DNA from: Leptospira_A sp046736045
Lineage (GTDB): Bacteria > Spirochaetota > Leptospiria > Leptospirales > Leptospiraceae
Reading direction: 5' to 3'
Length of the DNA stretch: 64,000 nt
Assembly (NCBI RefSeq): GCF_046736045.1
Contig: NZ_CP177134.1
Location: 1,550,001-1,614,000 of the forward strand
The position numbers and the translations under genes are program-made. Shown here in pieces: positions 7,805 through 17,706 of this stretch. Below the pieces are notes generated by a model. The model had not been told where the DNA came from, did not search any database, and saw only the letters and a program-made list of their open reading frames with translations. Every line of letters starts with the position of its first letter. The first letter of the stretch is position 1.

Positions 7805-9082
7805 CTATCTCCTAAAGTAAGCTAGAAAATAACCGACCAAAATCAACCAGGATACAATCTGTCCCAAAAATAGAGAGATTGCCGCACCATTGGCACCCCA
7901 ATCGGGAATGATCCAAAAATCGAACAAAGCACCAAATACTAATCGAAGTAATGCAAGTCCTGCGAGCATTCGTGGTTGGCCCAAGGCAAATAGCGCCATT
8001 CCCAAAGGTGCAAATACCAATTGTAATAAAAAATTAGGATAAAGGATTTTAAAAACGGAGATGGAGTTGGAATATTTGGCACCGAATAACAATGTCAAGA
8101 TGGGTTCCGCCAAAAGTATCCCAGGCAGCAAACAAATTGCAATCAATCCACCCAGTGCTACGGACTTCTTTAAAAAATCGGCGAACTCGGGAGTATCGGC
8201 AAGTCTGGATAGTTTCGGATATATGATGGAATTGAAAGTTGCTAAGATGATGACAAATCCGCTGAACAATTGCAAGGCGGTTCCGTAGTCCGCGACGATT
8301 TCGGATGTATGAAACTGATTGAGAAAAAATACTTCCAAACGGTCTGATAGAATTGCCAAAATGGAAGCTGCAAATGCCCAAAGATTGAATAACATGAGTT
8401 TTCTTTCTTTTTCTTTTACTTCTTCTTTGGGTGCGGACCAAGAGAGTTCTTCTTTCCGGAAGAAAATAAAAAACATGAACAATACGAACAAAGGAGATAC
8501 TGTGAATATTGTAAGTATGTCTAAATAAGTCAAAGGGTGAATCGAAGTTTCGGCTAGATAATAAAGTACACTTAGCCGGACCAAATTTGGCAAAGGATTC
8601 CAGAGGGAGAGTGCGCTGTATTTTCTATAAGATACGAATAAACTTTCGAAATAAGAAATAAACGATACGATGATGCCACCAAACAAAAGTATAATGAGAA
8701 CGAAATAGTTTTCATTTGTAATGGCAAAGGCAAGCAGACTTAAAAATGCAAGTATCAGAAAAGAATAAAATTTAATGCGAAGGGACGCGCGTAAAACGGC
8801 TCCGGGGTTTTCTTTTTTTTCCACCAAAGGGGAAATGTATTTAATCAAAGCAGTAGGAAGACCGAATTCCGCAATGGCGAGTACAACCGGCAAAAAACTG
8901 AGGTAGTATTGGAATTTGCCATTTTCCGTTTTACTCAGTAAATTGACTGAATAAATCATAAATGCCAAATTTGCGACAGACGAAATGGCTTTGGAGGCAC
9001 TGACAAAGAAAGAGTTTTTTAACACTCCTTCTCGCTTCAGTTCCGTTTTGAGAAGTAAGAATAGATTTTTTAGTTTTTTCAT
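7805..9082 (-). CDS. polysaccharide flippase (Wzx/RfbX-like)
   Basis: The 425 aa protein has about 12 hydrophobic segments and an N-terminal amphipathic stretch leading into LKNSFFVSASKAISSVANLAF, a pattern of the oligosaccharide-flippase branch of the MOP superfamily. These proteins move lipid-linked sugar units across the inner membrane during lipopolysaccharide or capsule assembly. No glycosyltransferase cluster surrounds it here. It lies 2 nt after the PAP2 phosphatase gene on the same strand, so the pair is almost certainly co-transcribed, which suggests joint action on undecaprenyl- or other lipid-linked intermediates. Substrate unknown. Confidence 0.82.
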   Translation of the reverse strand: MKKLKNLFLLLKTELKREGVLKNSFFVSASKAISSVANLAFMIYSVNLLSKTENGKFQYYLSFLPVVLAIAEFGLPTALIKYISPLVEKKENPGAVLRASLRIKFYSFLILAFLSLLAFAITNENYFVLIILLFGGIIVSFISYFESLFVSYRKYSALSLWNPLPNLVRLSVLYYLAETSIHPLTYLDILTIFTVSPLFVLFMFFIFFRKEELSWSAPKEEVKEKERKLMLFNLWAFAASILAILSDRLEVFFLNQFHTSEIVADYGTALQLFSGFVIILATFNSIIYPKLSRLADTPEFADFLKKSVALGGLIAICLLPGILLAEPILTLLFGAKYSNSISVFKILYPNFLLQLVFAPLGMALFALGQPRMLAGLALLRLVFGALFDFWIIPDWGANGAAISLFLGQIVSWLILVGYFLAYFRR

Positions 9083-9084
9083 TC

Positions 9085-10089
9085 TTACTTGGAGAAGAGA
9101 AAACGTCCTTGGTAAATTTTTTGTAAAAGAATCGGAAATCCTAAAACCAATGCAAAACTTACTAAAAAGTAACGCAGATATTTCAAAAACAAGTCATCCT
9201 TCCAGATTGTATTTTTAATGGCAAGCGACGGTAAAATATAAAATACGATTAAAAATAAAAAAAGAACGACTAACCGGACAAATATGGACTGATAATCAAC
9301 CTTTCCGTTCTTTTTAGGGAAACCCCAATCGAGATACTCTTCTTTGGAAAATCTGGGATAAAAAAGCAATCCCATCCAAAATCCTGCAAGTGACCCCCCC
9401 GCAGTGACAGCTCCCGCCAAACTATGGTAATGTTCAGTGGATTGAAATCGGGAATCCAGCAAAAGTAAAGAAAGAGTAATAACGATTCCGAACAAGCCGA
9501 GAGTTCTGTATTTTTCCGTTCTTAGAAAATAATGAGGGAGGGATTTTTTGTCCAAGGCTTTTAAAATCAATATAATCAGTGATAAATGGACAATTCCCAT
9601 GAGAAATCCGAAAGTAACGTCCCCTAAAAAATGTACTTTGAGATACATTCTGCTGAAAGGAGTGAGTAAAATAACTGCAAAAGCCAAAATTCTGAATCCC
9701 AGGTTTTTGATTCGATAGGCTAACAATCCCCATACGACGACTGCGCAGTAGGCATGTCCCGAAGGAAAACCGAACGCCTTTTCATCAAAGGTTTCCGGAT
9801 AGGGAAACGGTCGTTGGCTTTCGAAATAAAATTTGGCAAGACCAATCATGACTCCTCCGGTCAATAGCGCGAAAGATAGTTCCAGGGAACGTTTGGGGCT
9901 GAAGAATACGAAGGATGCGGAAATGAGTCCTAAGAAGAAAACAGTTCCCCCTAAAAAATGACAGATATAGGACAGGAAATAGAAGAGTGGGCCCAGACTT
10001 GGGTCTAGGGTGTGAAGTAAGTCCAAAGGTGCTTGGGAGAACCAGATGGTTTGGTTGGAAAAAAAGGAGTCATTCATAGGATTTTCCAT
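9085..10089 (-). CDS. PAP2-family membrane phosphatase
   Basis: A 334 aa multi-span membrane protein with all three PAP2 signatures: Lys86-x6-Arg93-Pro94 (KFYFESQRP), PSGH at 109-112, and Ser146-Arg147-x5-His153-x3-Asp157 (SRMYLKVHFLGD). Such enzymes remove phosphate from lipid phosphates, for example undecaprenyl pyrophosphate or phosphatidic acid. The C-terminal 150 residues add further membrane segments beyond the minimal domain. A second in-frame ATG at 10077, with GGAA eight bases before it, could be the actual start. The gene is divergent from the acyltransferase with only 5 nt between the first ATGs, and it precedes the flippase gene by 2 nt. Confidence 0.88.
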   Translation of the reverse strand: MENPMNDSFFSNQTIWFSQAPLDLLHTLDPSLGPLFYFLSYICHFLGGTVFFLGLISASFVFFSPKRSLELSFALLTGGVMIGLAKFYFESQRPFPYPETFDEKAFGFPSGHAYCAVVVWGLLAYRIKNLGFRILAFAVILLTPFSRMYLKVHFLGDVTFGFLMGIVHLSLIILILKALDKKSLPHYFLRTEKYRTLGLFGIVITLSLLLLDSRFQSTEHYHSLAGAVTAGGSLAGFWMGLLFYPRFSKEEYLDWGFPKKNGKVDYQSIFVRLVVLFLFLIVFYILPSLAIKNTIWKDDLFLKYLRYFLVSFALVLGFPILLQKIYQGRFLFSK

Positions 10090-10094
10090 CTAGA

Positions 10095-10970
10095 ATGAAA
10101 ATCCAACTTGATTTCATAAAGTTTTATTTTGTAATGATCGGTGTTTCTATGGAATCCACCGAAAAAGAAAACGATATTTTAGAGAGTTTGTTCGTAATCC
10201 CCCGAGAAGTCCCGAAAACCATTTTGAGAAATCTCTTGGAGTTGATTTACGATGTGAAAGTCACAGGTTCTCGTTTCATCCCGGAAACGGGAGGCGCGCT
10301 TTTTGTATCCAATCACACGGATTATCTGGACATTCCCGTCCAAGGAGCTTATGCAGAGAGAAAGATCGTTTATCTGGGCAAATACGAACTCTATCACCCC
10401 CAAGATGAGATTTTGAAGTATCTCAATCATAAAAATTCGCCATTTTCTTATCCACCACTCAGTTTTACCAAACCTTTGGTAGAAGCAACTTTGCAATCTT
10501 TGGGCGGGATTGTGAAAGCAAACCTGATCAATTGGGGAAGTATGCCGATCATCCGCGACGCTGCCGGAGAATCCACAACCATGGACAAACGTGCTGCGAT
10601 GGAATACTATGAGAAGTTGGAAAACTATATGGTGGATTTGGTAAAAGCGGGAGAGATTCTTTCCATTTACCCCGAAGGCACTCGCTCGGAAACAGGGGAA
10701 GTCGGATCTTTCAAAGCGATGGCGGCAAAGATTGCCATTCGTGGAAATGTTCCCATCATCCCGTCCGGGATCAGTGGCGCGACCAATATGTCCAAACCCG
10801 AAGCCTTCTTATCCGGAAAAGCTTTCAAAACCAAAATTCGTTACAATATTGGAAAACCGATTTTGCCATCCGAGTTTCCCCAAGGCCCTGAAAAGAAAGC
10901 AGCAAAGGAGCTGACTGAAATTTTGGAACAAAGAGTGCGGTCTCTTGTCGCAACTCCCGAATCCGATTAA
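10095..10970 (+). CDS. PlsC-like 1-acylglycerol-3-phosphate acyltransferase
   Basis: The 291 aa protein has the acyltransferase motif I HTDYLD (His74, Asp79) and motif III PEGTRS (193-198). These define the PlsC family, which transfers fatty acyl groups to lysophosphatidic acid or related lipids at the inner membrane. The N-terminal start is uncertain: ATGs at 10095, 10134 and 10149 are in frame and none has a good ribosome site; 10149 (273 aa) would free space for a promoter in the divergent region. A second, less similar PlsC-like protein is encoded at 42536. Confidence 0.85.
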   Translation: MKIQLDFIKFYFVMIGVSMESTEKENDILESLFVIPREVPKTILRNLLELIYDVKVTGSRFIPETGGALFVSNHTDYLDIPVQGAYAERKIVYLGKYELYHPQDEILKYLNHKNSPFSYPPLSFTKPLVEATLQSLGGIVKANLINWGSMPIIRDAAGESTTMDKRAAMEYYEKLENYMVDLVKAGEILSIYPEGTRSETGEVGSFKAMAAKIAIRGNVPIIPSGISGATNMSKPEAFLSGKAFKTKIRYNIGKPILPSEFPQGPEKKAAKELTEILEQRVRSLVATPESD

Positions 10971-11005
10971 CGAATCACCTTCCAAATAGTTCCAAAACTA
11001 TGGCA

Positions 11006-11050
11006 GAGAAGGTTCAATTTAACATTGAATCTTCTCAATTCTTATGAGAA
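11006..11050 (+). promoter_or_regulatory. overlapping alternative hairpins ahead of the IcmF gene
   Basis: A 12-bp stem with one G-U pair can form between 11006-11017 and 11025-11036 (loop TTTAACA). Part of its right arm is also the left arm of a second perfect stem, TTCTCA (11032-11037) with TGAGAA (11045-11050). The two exclude each other. They lie between the PlsC stop (10970) and the IcmF start (11063). No T run follows, so a plain terminator is unlikely; an attenuator or mRNA-stability element is possible. Known cobalamin riboswitches are far longer and not present. Confidence 0.4.
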
Positions 11051-11062
11051 CCTTGTATTTGT

Positions 11063-14000
11063 ATGACAATGGAACTCAGTCCTTATTCCCCAAAAAATAA
11101 AATACGTTTTGTAACGGCGGCATCCCTGTTTGACGGGCATGATGCTTCTATCAATATCATGCGGAGGATATTGCAACAAAGCGGTGTGGAAGTCATTCAT
11201 CTGGGACACAACCGAAGCGTTCAGGAAATCGTGGAATGTGCCATTCAGGAAGATGTGCAAGGAATCGCAATCACCAGCTACCAAGGCGGACATGTGGAAT
11301 TTTTCCAATACATGATCGACTTGCTGAAACAAAACGGAGCTTCTCATATACAAGTGTTTGGTGGTGGCGGAGGAACGATTTTGCCTTCCGAGATCGAGCT
11401 ATTGCATAAATACGGAGTCACACATATCTATTCACCCGATGAAGGGCGAAATTTGGGTTTGCAGGGAATGATCAATGATGTTGTCAAACGATCGGATTTT
11501 CCTACTCCGTTATCATTTAACGGGGATTTGCAGTCGCAGGTATTGAAAAAAAATCCTTTGGCGTTAGCCCAAGCCATCACTCAGATGGAATTTGCATTAT
11601 TACAAGACTCTCCGTCTCTTTCTCTCAAGTTGGATTTTCCCAAATCTGAAAAACAAATTCCGGTACTCGGTATTACCGGAACGGGTGGTGCGGGTAAGTC
11701 TTCTTTGACAGATGAACTCGTTCGTCGTTTCTTAACCGACTTTCCCGAAAAAACAATTGCGATACTTTCCGTAGATCCTTCCAAAAGAAAAACAGGCGGA
11801 GCACTTTTAGGGGATCGGATTCGGATGAATTCCATCTTCAATAAACGGGTGTATATGCGATCGTTTGCTACTCGTGAGGCGAATATAGCACTCAACCGGA
11901 GTGTAAAAGGCGCAATTCAGATTTTAAAGTCTGCCGGTTATGATCTGATCGTCGTAGAGACTGCGGGGATCGGACAAAGTGATTCGGAAATCACGGAAGT
12001 GTCCGATGTCTCTTTGTATGTGATGACACCTGAATACGGTGCTGCGACACAATTGGAAAAGATCGACATGATCGACTTTGCAGATCTGATCGCGATCAAC
12101 AAGTTTGATAAAAGAGGCGCACTTGATGCCTTGCGTGATGTAAAAAAACAATACCAGCGTTCCAAACAGGCATTCACACAATCAATCGATGAGATGCCGG
12201 TTTACGGAACCATTGCTTCTCAATTCCAAGACGCAGGAACGGATGAACTCTATTGCAACTTGATCGATTGTATCATATCCAAAAACAAATTGGATTGGAT
12301 TTCCGGTTTTCGGGACAATCATTCATCTAACGAGTATTCTGTGGTTCTACCTCCCGATCGCGTTCGTTATCTTTCTGAAATCAAAGAGGAAATCGAAAGA
12401 AACGACAACTTTGTAGAAAAAGAATCCTTACTTGCCAGACAAGCTTTTCAATTGAAAGGAACCATCGATTATTTTCAAAAAAAAGGAAAAGATGTTTCGG
12501 ATTTGAATGCGGAATACCAATCCGTTTGGAATTCCATGCATGTGGAAACCAGAATTCATATTGAAAATTGGCAGGAGCGACTCGCAAGCTTTCGCGCGGA
12601 AAACTATAGTTATTTTGTTCGCGGAAAAGAAATCAAGGTGGCAAACTTTACCGAATCTTTAAGCCATCTCAAAATCCCGAAGATCGCCACACCCAAGTTT
12701 GTCGATTGGGGAGAAATCATTCGTTGGTCTTATCAGGAAAATTTCCCGGGCTTTTTTCCCTATACTGCGGGAGTTTATCCTTATAAAAGAGCCGGTGAAG
12801 ATCCTACCCGTATGTTTGCGGGAGAAGGTGGGCCGGAAAGAACCAACCAGAGATTTCATTATCTGAGTTCCGGTACTCCCGCCAAACGTCTGTCAACTGC
12901 ATTTGACTCGGTGACTTTATACGGAGAAGACCCCGATCTTCGTCCCGATATTTACGGCAAAATCGGAAATTCCGGTGTAAACATCGCCACATTGGATGAT
13001 GCCAAAAAACTTTATTCCGGTTTCGATTTATGTGATCCGTCCACTTCCGTTTCCATGACCATTAACGGGCCGGCGCCTATGTTACTTGCTTTCTTTTTAA
13101 ATGCAGCCATCGACCAGTCTTGTGAAAAATATATTCGTAAGGAAGGTTTGGTAGAACAAACCGAAAAAAAAATCACTGAAATCTACAAGTCCAAAGGACT
13201 CGTAAAACCAGTGTTTACCGGAAAACTTCCTGAAGGAAATGACGGATTGGGGCTTTTGCTTTTGGGAGTTACCGGAGATCAGGTGCTTCCGAAAGAAACG
13301 TATGAGAAAATCAAGAAGGACGCTCAATCTCAGGTACGTGGAACGGTGCAGGCGGATATTTTAAAAGAAGACCAGGCACAAAATACATGTATTTTTTCCA
13401 CTGAATTCGCACTCAAGATGATGGGTGATATTCAGGATTATTTTATAAAAGAGAATGTCAGGAATTTTTATTCGGTATCCATCAGCGGTTACCACATAGC
13501 AGAGGCAGGTGCCAATCCCATTACACAAGTGGCTTTCACTCTCGCCAACGGATTTACCTATGTGGAATACTATCTCAGCCGCGGAATGAACATTGATGAT
13601 TTCGCACCGAATTTATCTTTTTTCTTTTCCAACGGAATCGATCCGGAGTATTCCGTGATCGGTCGTGTGGCGCGTAGGATTTGGGCAAAAGCAATGCGTT
13701 ATAAATACAACGCAAATGAAAGATCCCAAATGTTAAAATATCATATTCAAACTTCCGGAAGATCGCTACACTCTCAGGAGATTGATTTCAATGATATCAG
13801 AACCACATTGCAGGCATTATATGCTATTTATGACAATTGCAATTCACTCCATACGAATGCGTATGATGAAGCGATCACAACTCCTACGGAAGATTCGGTT
13901 CGTCGTGCCGTCGCAATCCAACTCATCATAAATCGTGAGTTAGGTCTCGCTAAAAATGAAAATCCTTTACAAGGATCTTTTATCATAGAAGAACTGACCG

Positions 14001-14437
14001 ATCTTGTTGAGGCTGCGATTTTGGAAGAGTTTCATCGTATTACGGAAAGAGGCGGTGTTCTCGGTGCTATGGAAAGAATGTATCAAAGAAATAAAATCCA
14101 AGAAGAGTCTTTGCATTATGAAACTTTAAAACATACCGGGGAATATCCGATCATCGGGGTAAATACTTTTCTAAGTAAAAACGGTTCTCCGACTGTGATC
14201 CCGGGCGAAGTGATTCGTTCTACTGACGAAGAAAAGAAAAAACAAATTTCGAACTTACAATTGTTTCAAAAACGAAATGAAAAAGATTCCGATCCTGCCA
14301 TCCAAACTTTGAAAAAAACTTCAAAAGAAAAGGGAAATGTTTTTGGCGAGTTACTGGAGACTGTGAAAGTTGCATCTCTTGGACAGATATCCCAAGCACT
14401 GTATGAAGTGGGCGGGCAATATCGCAGAAATATGTAA
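11063..14437 (+). CDS. icmF: fused isobutyryl-CoA mutase IcmF (B12 domain, GTPase, mutase)
   Basis: This 1124 aa protein has the IcmF order: an N-terminal B12-binding domain (1-145) with DGHDAS (Asp24, His26), a MeaB-like G-protein chaperone domain (about 195-450) with P-loop GTGGAGKS (206-213) and NKFD (346-349), then the mutase TIM barrel from about 560 (YTAGVYPYKRAGEDPTRMFA). IcmF interconverts isobutyryl-CoA and butyryl-CoA with adenosylcobalamin, and the G domain guards cofactor loading. Some members also act on isovaleryl- or pivalyl-CoA, so the substrate is not fixed from sequence alone. A possible regulatory hairpin pair precedes it. An ATG two codons in is an alternative start. Confidence 0.93.
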   Translation: MTMELSPYSPKNKIRFVTAASLFDGHDASINIMRRILQQSGVEVIHLGHNRSVQEIVECAIQEDVQGIAITSYQGGHVEFFQYMIDLLKQNGASHIQVFGGGGGTILPSEIELLHKYGVTHIYSPDEGRNLGLQGMINDVVKRSDFPTPLSFNGDLQSQVLKKNPLALAQAITQMEFALLQDSPSLSLKLDFPKSEKQIPVLGITGTGGAGKSSLTDELVRRFLTDFPEKTIAILSVDPSKRKTGGALLGDRIRMNSIFNKRVYMRSFATREANIALNRSVKGAIQILKSAGYDLIVVETAGIGQSDSEITEVSDVSLYVMTPEYGAATQLEKIDMIDFADLIAINKFDKRGALDALRDVKKQYQRSKQAFTQSIDEMPVYGTIASQFQDAGTDELYCNLIDCIISKNKLDWISGFRDNHSSNEYSVVLPPDRVRYLSEIKEEIERNDNFVEKESLLARQAFQLKGTIDYFQKKGKDVSDLNAEYQSVWNSMHVETRIHIENWQERLASFRAENYSYFVRGKEIKVANFTESLSHLKIPKIATPKFVDWGEIIRWSYQENFPGFFPYTAGVYPYKRAGEDPTRMFAGEGGPERTNQRFHYLSSGTPAKRLSTAFDSVTLYGEDPDLRPDIYGKIGNSGVNIATLDDAKKLYSGFDLCDPSTSVSMTINGPAPMLLAFFLNAAIDQSCEKYIRKEGLVEQTEKKITEIYKSKGLVKPVFTGKLPEGNDGLGLLLLGVTGDQVLPKETYEKIKKDAQSQVRGTVQADILKEDQAQNTCIFSTEFALKMMGDIQDYFIKENVRNFYSVSISGYHIAEAGANPITQVAFTLANGFTYVEYYLSRGMNIDDFAPNLSFFFSNGIDPEYSVIGRVARRIWAKAMRYKYNANERSQMLKYHIQTSGRSLHSQEIDFNDIRTTLQALYAIYDNCNSLHTNAYDEAITTPTEDSVRRAVAIQLIINRELGLAKNENPLQGSFIIEELTDLVEAAILEEFHRITERGGVLGAMERMYQRNKIQEESLHYETLKHTGEYPIIGVNTFLSKNGSPTVIPGEVIRSTDEEKKKQISNLQLFQKRNEKDSDPAIQTLKKTSKEKGNVFGELLETVKVASLGQISQALYEVGGQYRRNM

Positions 14438-14452
14438 GATCTGGGGACAGAA

Positions 14453-16153
14453 ATGATTTCTTGGGAATTTATCAAAAAACACAAACTGGGGTTGCCTTTG
14501 CTCTGGGACTTGATCATGGTTCTGGTTGTTCTGGGAAACTTGGGACTTATTTTATTTGATCTCACATATCTTTGGTTCCGCCCTTTTTATTTTAGAAATT
14601 TTCCTGTTGTCCTCAGTATTTATGACAAACCTATTTTGGGAATAGAACCTCATCGTGTAACAGAGGCATATACGGGATACGTGGATGACTTGGTTTATCT
14701 GACAAAACTTCGTGATTCTGAATTTCGTGAAAATCAAAGAAAACAAACCAGAGAAGAAATCCATACCGTATTACAAAAGTTAAAAGGTTCCGTTTCCAGT
14801 GAAAAATTCGATGTATTGTATTCCAATTACGAAGCGGGACTTTTGATTGAAGATGTGGAAATTCGTCGCACAAAATTGGAACCTATCCTGATTCAGTTCA
14901 TTGATTTTTTCAGTGTATTGGAAGAAACGGACGACATCAATTCTCTCATCAGTTTGTCTGAAAAATATTTTTTCATCAACCGACTCAGTCAGGCCGGTAA
15001 AGAAGGGCAAGAGTTGGAAAAGATTTTGGTATCTATGGATAAGAAGATGCTTGAAATCGTTGAAACAAATCCTTTTGCAACTTCCGGGCAAACTGAAAAT
15101 TTTATCTCCATCCAGGATACTATCAAAGCGGAATATCAAACTCATAAAACCAAAGCCAGAGATATTAAAATCCGTCAAGATTTGGATTTGGTTCTGAACC
15201 GTGATCGGATTCCTTCGACTGTGGTTGCATTTGCTTGGTTTTGGAGAGATTCCGATCGGGCTCTCGAAGACAAAGTTGCATTTTTTAACAATCATCTGAG
15301 AGTTTATTTCGAACTGAACTATTATCGTGCAATCGGTTCCGATGGAAACCTCGTCAATCATTATCTCCTGTTAGATGCTCCTTTCCTTGCTTTCTTTTTA
15401 TTTGAATTTGGAATCAGTTGGTTGCTGGCCATTCGCAAAAAAACCTACATCGCCTGGTTTTTATATCCGGTATATCATTGGTATGATGTCCTCGGACTCA
15501 TTCCTTTGGTCGAATTTCGTTTTTTCCGTTTGGTACGTGTGTATAAAATTTATCTGATGCTGCAAACCAATCAATTCACACGAATTCTTGGAAATGATTT
15601 GATTAGTAAAACATTACGTTATTATAGCAATATCATCAAAGAAGAAATTTCAGATCTTGTAACGATTCAGATTTTGACAGAGACGCAAAACGAGGTTAAG
15701 TCGGGGAACTCCCTGGATCAGTTTGTAAATGCGATTGATCAGAATAGGGAAGAGTTGAAAAAAGTTGTTCTTAATAACATCGCCAAATCCGCGCAAAACG
15801 AAAACTTAAGAGATCTGATTCAAAACCTTGTCGTTGAAGTTTCCGATAATGTATCCAATCATTTGAAACCGATTTCTTTTCTTCCTAAGGAAATGCAGGC
15901 AAATGTTGCAAAACAATTGAGTTTATCCATTTATCAAGCTGTATCCAAAGCGACTGTTGCGATGGCGCAAGATCCTACGGGTAGAAAGTCAGTGGAAAAC
16001 TTAATTGATTATCTGATTGATGAGATGATTCTTTTTGCTCAGGATCCTGACATGATCAAACTCAATACCAATATTACTGTGGCGCTGATCGAAAACATGA
16101 AGAAGTCCATCGGTGAGAAAAAATGGCTGAAGGCGGAGATCGGCTCCAGCTAA
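14453..16153 (+). CDS. membrane protein with voltage-sensor-like segment, function unknown
   Basis: The 566 aa protein has a hydrophobic segment near the N-terminus (about 18-40), a long helical soluble part (70-290), and a second membrane region (about 300-375). That region contains WYDVLGLIPL followed by FRFFRLVRVYKIYLML, which resembles S3 and the positively charged S4 of voltage-gated ion channels; no pore selectivity motif is visible. The C-terminal 190 residues are helical. I infer a channel-related or mechanosensory membrane protein. It begins 15 nt after the IcmF stop, so may be co-transcribed, although no functional link is obvious. Confidence 0.7.
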   Translation: MISWEFIKKHKLGLPLLWDLIMVLVVLGNLGLILFDLTYLWFRPFYFRNFPVVLSIYDKPILGIEPHRVTEAYTGYVDDLVYLTKLRDSEFRENQRKQTREEIHTVLQKLKGSVSSEKFDVLYSNYEAGLLIEDVEIRRTKLEPILIQFIDFFSVLEETDDINSLISLSEKYFFINRLSQAGKEGQELEKILVSMDKKMLEIVETNPFATSGQTENFISIQDTIKAEYQTHKTKARDIKIRQDLDLVLNRDRIPSTVVAFAWFWRDSDRALEDKVAFFNNHLRVYFELNYYRAIGSDGNLVNHYLLLDAPFLAFFLFEFGISWLLAIRKKTYIAWFLYPVYHWYDVLGLIPLVEFRFFRLVRVYKIYLMLQTNQFTRILGNDLISKTLRYYSNIIKEEISDLVTIQILTETQNEVKSGNSLDQFVNAIDQNREELKKVVLNNIAKSAQNENLRDLIQNLVVEVSDNVSNHLKPISFLPKEMQANVAKQLSLSIYQAVSKATVAMAQDPTGRKSVENLIDYLIDEMILFAQDPDMIKLNTNITVALIENMKKSIGEKKWLKAEIGSS

Positions 16154-16242
16154 AGCTCGTAGATTCCCTAAAAAAAACATAGGGCAAGTACTAAACTGGT
16201 TGGAAAAATTTGTCCCTTTTTGTACATTCGTGAAAGCTCATC

Positions 16243-17691
16243 ATGTTCACAAAGGTTACAAGAAAAGATCTGTTTTGCAAAAAGAAACATTTGCCCTTTG
16301 TTCCATTCTTTTTTGTTTTCCTTACTTTTTTCATTTCAAAATCCATCTTTGCCATAACAGGGTTAGGAAGAAGTTCAATTAATGCTCGTTATGAGGGACT
16401 CGGTGGACTCAATACCGCTTTAGGGGGTTCGCCCATTGATGTTTCCCTAAATCCGGCCAATCTATATTTGACAAAGGGTAAAAAAATCGAATTCGGCGGA
16501 AGTTCCACTTTCACGCAAGCGGTTCTCAAAGATCAGTTTATAGATAAAAACCCCGAGTTGATTTATGCAAACAATCAAGAAAGGCAAGGAGTAGGGGTCG
16601 CTCCTTATTTTGCCGCCAAACTTCCGATCACCGACAAAATCGATTACGGATTTGCCTTTTATGTTGTGGGAGGTGGACCGGGTGGAACTACCCGAATTGA
16701 TCGGAACACACCCACAGGTCAATCGGTGAACCAGTGGGCAAATGTCAATTTGCCTTCTCCTTTAGGAGACAGTCCTCGTATTAAAGAAACTACAATCAAT
16801 GATTCTTTACTGATTAAAGTTTCAAATGGTGCTTCTATCAATTTCGGTAAACTTTCATTAGGTGCTACTGTTGAAGTCAATTACGGAAGGCAAGCGAGAA
16901 CTCAAAAATATTTCGATGCCAGCGGGCGTATTGAAATTCCCGGACAAGGGTATCAGTATGAAAGTAAAAAGGATGCATTGGCACTCGGTGGAATTTTAGG
17001 TTTGAATTATAGTTTTTCTGATTGGTTCCGTGTAGGATATTCCTATCAATCCAGAGTTAAAGTCCCGTTAGACGGATATTATTCCATTGGCGTGAATGAT
17101 CCGAAGTATTACGAACATGCCGGGGTTTCTTTTAGTTACAACCTGCCGGAAAAACATTCGTTAGGTTTTATTTATGCGACGGAATCAGTCAAGTTCGGTG
17201 TCGATTTTACATATGTGAATTACAAATCCTATTTGAAGACGGTAAAACAATCTTTGGAACATCCTTGGTTTGTCAGTCCTTTCGGAAATTCGGCCAATGT
17301 CAGCGCAAATTTGAATTATCAAAATCAAGCAGGTGTTACATTGGGATTGGAACATAAGTTTAACCAAGAATGGATTTATCGTTTGGCTTATTGTTATAAT
17401 ACACCTATCACATCAGGTGCAGGGGCAAATGGTTCGGCAGGAATTATTTTTTCTTTGTCTCATACCATATCGGCAGGGTTTTCTTATCTTGCGGGGCCTT
17501 GGAGTTTTGATTTGGGAGCGTCTTACAGTCCTCCCGGAAAAAATATTGAAGGTTATAAAAGTTCGGATTGGGCGTTTCTTCACGGATACAAAGGAGATAA
17601 GGACTTTAATTTCGGAGGATACTCTTTTCAAACCAAGGCACTGGCGGTGGTTGGTTTGACTTTTGGCGTAACCCGCTCGTTCGATCTGTAA
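16243..17691 (+). CDS. OmpP1/FadL/TodX-family outer-membrane transporter
   Basis: A 482 aa protein with a signal peptide ending near SIFA (about residue 37). The mature N-terminus, ITGLGRSSINARYEGLGG and the NPANL motif, is typical of FadL-like porins, whose N-terminal hatch plugs the barrel and whose strands carry hydrophobic molecules such as long-chain fatty acids inward. The C-terminus ends VTRSFDL with alternating strand character. In leptospires, which live on fatty acids as main carbon source, such a porin fits fatty acid uptake (inference). The preceding 89 nt show no clear promoter. It is convergent with the transglutaminase-like gene. Confidence 0.87.
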   Translation: MFTKVTRKDLFCKKKHLPFVPFFFVFLTFFISKSIFAITGLGRSSINARYEGLGGLNTALGGSPIDVSLNPANLYLTKGKKIEFGGSSTFTQAVLKDQFIDKNPELIYANNQERQGVGVAPYFAAKLPITDKIDYGFAFYVVGGGPGGTTRIDRNTPTGQSVNQWANVNLPSPLGDSPRIKETTINDSLLIKVSNGASINFGKLSLGATVEVNYGRQARTQKYFDASGRIEIPGQGYQYESKKDALALGGILGLNYSFSDWFRVGYSYQSRVKVPLDGYYSIGVNDPKYYEHAGVSFSYNLPEKHSLGFIYATESVKFGVDFTYVNYKSYLKTVKQSLEHPWFVSPFGNSANVSANLNYQNQAGVTLGLEHKFNQEWIYRLAYCYNTPITSGAGANGSAGIIFSLSHTISAGFSYLAGPWSFDLGASYSPPGKNIEGYKSSDWAFLHGYKGDKDFNFGGYSFQTKALAVVGLTFGVTRSFDL

Positions 17692-17706
17692 ATTAATTTT
17701 TAGTTT

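Noticed and set aside
14780..15361. 193-codon minus-strand frame inside the channel-like gene
   Set aside because: It lies wholly antisense to a coding gene; composition (many Ile, Phe, Asn, Gln) fits a shadow frame.
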